A DNA stretch of 38,738 nt from Paracoccaceae bacterium. GTDB taxonomy: Bacteria; Pseudomonadota; Alphaproteobacteria; Rhodobacterales; Rhodobacteraceae. Of the stretch, positions 34,314-38,738 are shown piece after piece. Under the pieces are notes generated by a model. It was not told where the DNA came from and made no database searches. It saw only the letters and a list, made by a program, of their open reading frames with translations. Location of the stretch: positions 1 to 38,738 of the forward strand of contig SBGD01000071.1 of NCBI GenBank assembly GCA_006226775.1, read 5' to 3'. Positions within the stretch are counted from its first letter, which is position 1. Every line of letters begins with the position of its first letter. Position numbers and translations under genes: made by a program.

Positions 34314-35066
34314 GTGCAGGCATTGCGCAACATATCGCTCGGCCGGGTCCATTGGCTGACCTTCTTTGCCGCCGTTCTGACCGGCTGGGCGCTGCTCTTT
34401 GCCATGGCGGTGCCGCCCGAGATCCGCAGCCTCGAGGCCACCTATGGCGCCTCGCTGATCGAGATCCTCTGCGGCGGCGCCCTGGGGGCCTCGGGCTTTG
34501 CCCCGGCGCTGGCGATGTGGGTGCTGATGAGCGCGGCGATGATGGCGCCGACCGCCCTGCCCGCGCTGCGCACCTATGACAACCTCGGCCATGTCACCGC
34601 CACCGGCTTCGGGCGGCTGGTCCTGGGCTACCTCGCCGCCTGGCTCGGGTTTTCGGTGCTGGCCGCCGCGGCGCAGGTCACGCTGCATGATCTCGGCCTC
34701 ATCGGCGCACTGGGCCAAAGCCTGTCGCTGCCCCTGACCATGGCGCTCTTGATCGGCGCCGGGGCGTATCAGTTCACCCGCTGGAAAGATGCCTGCCTGT
34801 CGCGCTGCCGCGCGCCGCTGACCTTCTTCATCCAGCATTGGGAGGAAGGACCGCTGCGCAACGGGCTGCGCCTCGGCCTCGACTGCGTCGGCTGCTGCTG
34901 GGCGCTGATGCTGCTGGGGTTCGTCGGCGGCACCATGAACCTGATGTTCATGGGGCTGGCCATGGTGCTGATGACGCTGGAGAAATTGCCCGACATCGGG
35001 CGCTACCTGACCAAACCGCTGGGCGGGGCGCTGATCGCCTCGGGCCTGGCGCTACCTTTGTTCTGA
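34314..35066 (+). CDS. DUF2182 predicted metal-binding integral membrane protein
   Basis: A 250-residue inner-membrane protein with five to six hydrophobic segments. A GTG start at 34314 is chosen because GAGGGGGG lies 6 bp upstream and the next part reads as a normal cytoplasmic start. Seen: MWVLMSAAMMAPTALPALRTY, WKDACLSRCRAPLTFF (157-172) and LDCVGCCWALMLLGF (189-203), the three conserved blocks of DUF2182, with five cysteines clustered in or near the membrane (161, 165, 191, 194, 195). The reaction is unknown; metal handling is the usual guess. It is followed after 10 bp by its usual partner DUF1326. Confidence 0.83.
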   Translation: MQALRNISLGRVHWLTFFAAVLTGWALLFAMAVPPEIRSLEATYGASLIEILCGGALGASGFAPALAMWVLMSAAMMAPTALPALRTYDNLGHVTATGFGRLVLGYLAAWLGFSVLAAAAQVTLHDLGLIGALGQSLSLPLTMALLIGAGAYQFTRWKDACLSRCRAPLTFFIQHWEEGPLRNGLRLGLDCVGCCWALMLLGFVGGTMNLMFMGLAMVLMTLEKLPDIGRYLTKPLGGALIASGLALPLF

Positions 35067-35076
35067 GGGAGGACAC

Positions 35077-35706
35077 ATGCCACTCGACGTCACACAGATC
35101 CCCGACTGGTCGCTCAAGGGCGAGCTGATCCTGAACTGCAACTGCACGGTCTTCTGCCCCTGCGTCATCAGCCTGGGCAAGCACCCGCCGACCGAAGGCC
35201 ATTGCCAGACCTGGGGCGGCGTGCGGATCGACGAGGGCCGCTTCGGCGACGAAGATCTCTCGGGCCTCAATATCGGGTTGCTGATCGAGATCCCCGGGCA
35301 GATGTCGCGCGGCAACTGGAAGGCGGCGGTTTTCATCGACGACCGCGCCAGCGAAGCGGCGCACCAGGCGCTGGTCAATATCTTCAGCGGCGCGGCGCGC
35401 GGCACGACGGGGCTTTTCGGCGTGCTGGTGAGCGAGTTCCTCGGCGCCGAAAGCGCGCCGGTCAGCTACGACAACGACGGCGACACCCGCCGCCTGACCG
35501 TGGGGCGCAAGATCCAGGGCGAGGTGATCCCGGTCAGGGACGCCAAGGGGCGTGAGACCACGATCACCAATACCGACTACTGGATGGGCCCGGACGTGGT
35601 GGTCGGCACCGCCACCAAGGGCAAGGTGCGCGCCTTCGGCCGGGTCTGGGATTTCGATGGCCGCTCGGCCGAGATCTGCCAGATCGACTGGCGCGGGCCG
35701 CGCTGA
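35077..35706 (+). CDS. DUF1326 protein with CNC-x3-CPC motif
   Basis: A 209-residue soluble protein without signal peptide. Residues 11-29 read WSLKGELILNCNCTVFCPC, with Cys21, Cys23, Cys27 and Cys29, and GHC adds Cys43, a likely metal or cluster site. Family features DEGRFGDEDLSGLNIGLLIEIPG and an Ig-like C-terminal beta region (GKVRAFGRVWDFDGRSAEICQIDW) are present. GAGGGAGGA precedes the ATG. Co-occurrence with DUF2182 suggests a membrane-soluble pair handling a metal. Function undescribed to my knowledge. Confidence 0.83.
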   Translation: MPLDVTQIPDWSLKGELILNCNCTVFCPCVISLGKHPPTEGHCQTWGGVRIDEGRFGDEDLSGLNIGLLIEIPGQMSRGNWKAAVFIDDRASEAAHQALVNIFSGAARGTTGLFGVLVSEFLGAESAPVSYDNDGDTRRLTVGRKIQGEVIPVRDAKGRETTITNTDYWMGPDVVVGTATKGKVRAFGRVWDFDGRSAEICQIDWRGPR

Positions 35707-35823
35707 GGCGCGGTGCGACAGCCTTTCGACCGCGCGGTGAGGCTGGCCCTTTCTGCAAGACGCAGACGGCGCGGCACCCGCGCCGGCCCTTACACGTAAC
35801 ATTCCGCAACTGAAGGAAATCCC

Positions 35824-36810
35824 ATGTTCAAGGCACTGCTCGTCGAAAAGGACGAAGACGGCAAGACATCCGCCAGCGTGACGGAGGTCAGCGAAGACCA
35901 ACTGCCCGAGGGCGATGTGACCGTGGCGGTGGAATACTCCACCGTGAACTACAAGGACGGGCTCTGCATCGGGCCGGGCGGCGGGCTGGTGCGCACCTAT
36001 CCGCATGTGCCGGGCATCGATTTCGCCGGCACGGTGGAGAGTTCCGACGACGCCCGCTACAAGCCGGGCGACAAGGTGGTGCTGACCGGCTGGCGCGTGG
36101 GGGAAAACCGCTGGGGCGGCTATGCCGAGAAGGCCCGCGTCAAGGCCGACATGCTGGTGCCGCTGCCCGAGGGGCTGGACACCCGCCAGGCGATGGCGGT
36201 GGGCACTGCCGGGCTGACCGCGATGCTGGCCATCATGGCGCTCGAGGGTCACGGGCTGAAGGACGGCCCGGTGCTGGTGACGGGCGCCGCAGGCGGCGTC
36301 GGCTCGGTCGCCACCGCGATCCTGGCCAGGCTGGGCCACGAGGTCGCCGCCGTCACCGGGCGGCCCGAGCAGGCGGATTATCTGAAAGGCCTCGGCGCCA
36401 GCCGGATCGTCGCCCGCGAGGACCTGGCCGAGGTGACGCGCAAGCCGCTGGAGGCCGAGGTCTGGGGCGGCTGCGTCGATGCGGTGGCGGGTGCCATGCT
36501 GGGCCGGGTGCTGAAACAGATGCAATATGGCGCGTCGGTGGCCGCCATCGGTCTGGCCGGGGGTGCGGCCATCGAGGGTGCGCTGATCACGCCTTTCATC
36601 CTGCGCGGCGTCAACCTTCTGGGTATCGACAGCGTGATGCAGCCCTACGACAACCGCCTGCGCGCCTGGCAGCGCATCGCCCGCGATCTGCCGATGGACA
36701 AGCTGGAGGCCATGGTACAGCCCGCGACCCTGTCCGACCTGCCCGGCTTGGGCCGCGACATCCTCAAAGGCCAGGTCAAGGGCCGCGTGGTCGTCGACGT
36801 CAAGGCCTGA
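35824..36810 (+). CDS. acuI: Acryloyl-CoA reductase AcuI (MDR family, YhdH type)
   Basis: A 328-residue NADPH-dependent reductase turning toxic acryloyl-CoA into propionyl-CoA in DMSP and 3-hydroxypropionate metabolism. Seen: VEYSTVNYKDGLCI, PHVPGIDFAGTVESS, LTGWRVGENRWGGYAEKARVKADMLVPLP, NADP loop GAAGGVGSVA with Gly-Arg-Pro (TGRPEQ) binding the phosphate, and RGVNLLGIDSVMQPYDNRLRAW, all diagnostic for AcuI/YhdH. It has no zinc ligands, as expected. It stands alone with its own 117-bp upstream region and GAAGG near the ATG. No DMSP lyase gene lies in the window. Confidence 0.88.
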   Translation: MFKALLVEKDEDGKTSASVTEVSEDQLPEGDVTVAVEYSTVNYKDGLCIGPGGGLVRTYPHVPGIDFAGTVESSDDARYKPGDKVVLTGWRVGENRWGGYAEKARVKADMLVPLPEGLDTRQAMAVGTAGLTAMLAIMALEGHGLKDGPVLVTGAAGGVGSVATAILARLGHEVAAVTGRPEQADYLKGLGASRIVAREDLAEVTRKPLEAEVWGGCVDAVAGAMLGRVLKQMQYGASVAAIGLAGGAAIEGALITPFILRGVNLLGIDSVMQPYDNRLRAWQRIARDLPMDKLEAMVQPATLSDLPGLGRDILKGQVKGRVVVDVKA

Positions 36811-36896
36811 GTCTGTGCGGTTTTCGCCCAATCAGCAGGAAGCGGGCATCCGTTTGAGCCTTTCCCGGCCCGGAATCAAGCCGAAGGCGCCGGGCC

Positions 36897-36925
36897 AGCG
36901 GCGGCCCGCCCCCCGGGCTGCCGCT
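36897..36925 (+). terminator. Strong hairpin downstream of acuI
   Basis: AGCGGCGGCCCG pairs with CGGGCTGCCGCT over 12 bp (one G-U) around a CCCCC loop, 86 bp past the acuI stop. It is probably the 3' end of the acuI transcript. It has no U-tract. Confidence 0.55.
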
Positions 36926-37282
36926 CCGGTGACGTCAGTGCATCGTTCCGAGGTCTTCCGGACCTGGCCGGGATAAACGGCGCAGAATGACCGTTGCAGC
37001 GGCATCCCGCGGGCCGCCTCTGGCCCGGCTCAGGTCGTGCTTCTTGCAATGACCGCGAAAGGCCAGTCCCGCCGTTTCAACCTGCCATCCTCTCGCTCCG
37101 AACCAACCCCGGCCCCTGTCCGCCCGACAGGGGCCGGTCTGCATTCCGGCCCCCCCAACCCTTCGGATTTGAAGCGCATTCGAGCCAAGCGGCACAGTTC
37201 CGACGTATTTCAAACACGAACCGGCCCGCCTTGGCTGGGACTTTCAGACCATCGGACACCCCCGACCTGAAACCAGCTCAAC
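36926..37282. other. Spacer between acuI and the kinase gene, with second hairpin
   Basis: No convincing gene is seen; short open frames on both strands lack ribosome sites and family features. A perfect 11-bp-stem hairpin lies at 37110-37136 (CGGCCCCTGTC-CGCCC-GACAGGGGCCG), with no U-tract after it on either strand. With nothing obvious to terminate, a small RNA ending there or an intergenic repeat are both possible. Confidence 0.5.
37110..37136. terminator. Perfect 11-bp-stem hairpin in the acuI-kinase spacer
   Basis: CGGCCCCTGTC (37110-37120), loop CGCCC, GACAGGGGCCG (37126-37136). It is the strongest simple stem in the spacer and about 150 bp ahead of the kinase start. Terminator-like in shape, but followed by GTCTGCATT rather than a T run. 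Confidence 0.5.
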
Positions 37283-38560
37283 ATGAAGGGAGCGCAAGGT
37301 TTGACACATCTGTCGAACATACATCTTCCTGATACCGATCGCGTCGCCGGAGACGAGCTTTCGCCGGGAACCGAGCTCAGCAACGGGCAATACGTGGTCG
37401 AGAAATACCTCAACTGCGGCGGTTTCGGCATCACCTACCTGGCCCGCGACAGCCTGGGCCGCAAGGTGGTGATCAAGGAGTGTTTTCCCAACGCCATCTG
37501 CTGCCGCGCCGGCGAGAACGTGCGGCTCAGATCCCGGACCTACGAGGTGGACTTCGACCGCGCCGTCGACCTCTTCCAGAAAGAGGCGCGCGCGCTGGCG
37601 GCGCTGGAACATCCCAATATCGTCGGCGTCCACCAGATCTTCCAGGCCAATGGCACCGCCTACATGGCGCTCGATTTCATCGAGGGGATGGATCTGCTCG
37701 ACATGCTCGACGCCCATCCCGAGGTGCGCTCGCCCGCCGCGATCCGCGAGTTGTCGGTGATCCTGCTGCATGCGCTGATCTACGTGCATGACAATGGCAT
37801 CCTGCACCGCGACATCTCGCCCGACAATATCCTGCTGGATACCGCCGGCACCCCGATCCTGATCGATTTCGGCGCCGCGCGGCAGGGCGCGACCCAGGCC
37901 AGCCGCATCCTCAGCCGGGTCTACACGGTCAAGGACGGCTATTCGCCGCAGGAGTTCTATTTCGCCGGCAGCGCGCAATCGCCCTCGAGCGATCTCTATG
38001 CCCTGGCCGCCACCTTCTATCACCTGATCGACGGCAGCGCGCCGCCCAATTCCTCGCTGCGGCTGGCCGCGGTGGCCGAGGACAAGCCCGATCCCTATGT
38101 GCCGCTTGCGGGCCGCTTCCCGGCCTTCGACGACCGGCTGCTGGCCTCGATCGACCGCTGCATGTGCCTGTTCGCCAAGGACCGGCTGCCCGATGCCCGC
38201 GCCTGGCTGGACGAGATCACCGGCGAAGCGGTGCGGCGTCCGGATGCCGCCACGATCCGCGCCGACAAGGACATCACCCGGCAGATCGCCGAACTGGTGG
38301 AAGAAAACCACAAGGCCATCGCCGAACGCCCCCGCAATGCGCCCCAGCCCGAGGCGCGCCCCGCCCCGCCGCCCGGCGAGGCGCCGGATGAACGCGCCTA
38401 CTGGGCGATCCTGAACGAGGATCCGGCGGGCCCCGAGGCCACCGACCCCGACCACAGGCTGCGCGCCGATCCCGACGGAAAACGCCGCGCCCGGAGGCTG
38501 ACGGCGCTGCTGTCCTGGCTGATCTGGGCGCCCCGCCGCCATATCGACCACAACATCTAG
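37283..38560 (+). CDS. Eukaryotic-type Ser/Thr protein kinase
   Basis: A 425-residue cytosolic kinase. Kinase domain about 36-300: glycine loop NCGGFGITYLA (44-54), Lys65 in VVIKE, Glu101, catalytic loop HRDISPDNIL (175-184; Asp177, Asn182), DFG (195-197), GYSPQE (219-224) and SSDLYALAATFYHLIDG. All catalytic residues are intact, so it should be active. The C-terminal 125 residues are charged and proline-rich (PEARPAPPPGEAPDE), with no clear transmembrane helix or sensor domain. No good ribosome site precedes the ATG at 37283; a TTG at 37301 with AAGGGAG upstream is an alternative start. Confidence 0.88.
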   Translation: MKGAQGLTHLSNIHLPDTDRVAGDELSPGTELSNGQYVVEKYLNCGGFGITYLARDSLGRKVVIKECFPNAICCRAGENVRLRSRTYEVDFDRAVDLFQKEARALAALEHPNIVGVHQIFQANGTAYMALDFIEGMDLLDMLDAHPEVRSPAAIRELSVILLHALIYVHDNGILHRDISPDNILLDTAGTPILIDFGAARQGATQASRILSRVYTVKDGYSPQEFYFAGSAQSPSSDLYALAATFYHLIDGSAPPNSSLRLAAVAEDKPDPYVPLAGRFPAFDDRLLASIDRCMCLFAKDRLPDARAWLDEITGEAVRRPDAATIRADKDITRQIAELVEENHKAIAERPRNAPQPEARPAPPPGEAPDERAYWAILNEDPAGPEATDPDHRLRADPDGKRRARRLTALLSWLIWAPRRHIDHNI

Positions 38561-38578
38561 CAAGAGGCAGGCCGGACC

Positions 38579-38738
38579 ATGCATGGTTTCAAGAACCTGA
38601 TCGCCCGTCGGCGCCCCCCGGCGTCGCCCGAGAGCAGCCCTCCGCAGACCGCGGAGCGGCCCGTGCCGGTGCCCGCCGCCGAAGCGGACCCCGAGGCCGA
38701 AAGCGCCATCGAGACGCGCCAGGCCGCGCGGGCGCGCG
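38579..38738 (+). CDS. Unrecognised protein, N-terminal 53 codons only
   Basis: ATG at 38579, 18 bp after the kinase stop, with AAGAGGCAG upstream, runs open to the window end. The visible part begins MHGFKNLIARRRPPASPESS and continues low-complexity, rich in Pro, Ala and Glu. It could be the flexible, phosphorylatable tail of a kinase partner such as an FHA-domain protein, but no domain is visible to decide. Confidence 0.5.
   Translation, partial: MHGFKNLIARRRPPASPESSPPQTAERPVPVPAAEADPEAESAIETRQAARAR

Noticed and set aside
36935-37213. 92-codon minus-strand frame in the acuI-kinase spacer
   Set aside because: No ribosome site, no recognisable domain, and it runs through a perfect hairpin; more likely noncoding.
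36811-37282. tRNA or riboswitch in the spacer before the kinase gene
   Set aside because: No cloverleaf with a T-loop GGTTCGA-type sequence and no known riboswitch core was found; only hairpins are visible.

Overview
The window is about 39 kb of GC-rich, densely packed chromosomal DNA. Gene content and protein style point to an alphaproteobacterium of the Rhodobacteraceae (Roseobacter/Rhodobacter group). The pointers are a LexA box of the alphaproteobacterial GTTC-N7-GTTC type, a sorbitol/mannitol (smo-mtlK) operon of Rhodobacter layout, an AcuI acryloyl-CoA reductase, a TctDE/TctCAB system and a DUF2182-DUF1326 pair. I see no rRNA, tRNA, CRISPR array, insertion sequence, phage gene or integrase. 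The species cannot be named from this window alone.

Layout. 1-0.5 kb: 5' end of imuB (SOS mutagenesis) behind a LexA box. 0.5-3.5 kb: I78-type inhibitor lipoprotein, glutathione-dependent formaldehyde dehydrogenase, GNAT acetyltransferase, NYN-LOTUS protein. 3.5-6.2 kb: SDR plus IlvD/Edd-type sugar-acid dehydratase, reading left, with a perfect 20-bp palindrome upstream. 6.3-7.8 kb: a secreted six-cysteine protein coupled to azlC-azlD. 7.8-16.7 kb: a tricarboxylate locus. It holds TctE/TctD divergent from tctC, a fused tctA-tctB, a beta-decarboxylating dehydrogenase, a PrpF/GalD-type isomerase, a universal stress protein and two small helical proteins. 16.6-18.5 kb: AbrB-type permease divergent from a GntR regulator, with an operator between. 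18.5-26.1 kb: polyol operon lacI-smoE-smoF-smoG-smoK-smoS-mtlK, all leftward. 26.4-33.5 kb: a peptide-type uptake module of GntR regulator, DUF1028 protein, binding protein, permease, permease-ATPase fusion and ATPase, tied together by three copies of one AT-rich operator. 33.5-36.8 kb: a second FadR-like regulator divergent from DUF2182-DUF1326, then acuI. 36.8-38.7 kb: a 472-bp spacer with two strong hairpins, a Ser/Thr kinase and the first 53 codons of an unrecognised gene.

How it works together. Most of the window is nutrient acquisition: each transport module carries its own regulator, and usually a visible inverted repeat in the regulator's promoter. In all three binding-protein transporters (tct, smo, dpp-like) a strong hairpin lies between the binding-protein gene and the permease gene. 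This is a plausible common device for making more binding protein than membrane protein. The least explained parts are the tricarboxylate catabolic cassette, the DUF1028/GntR peptide module, the cysteine-rich DUF2182-DUF1326 pair and the two tiny proteins at 16.2-16.6 kb.
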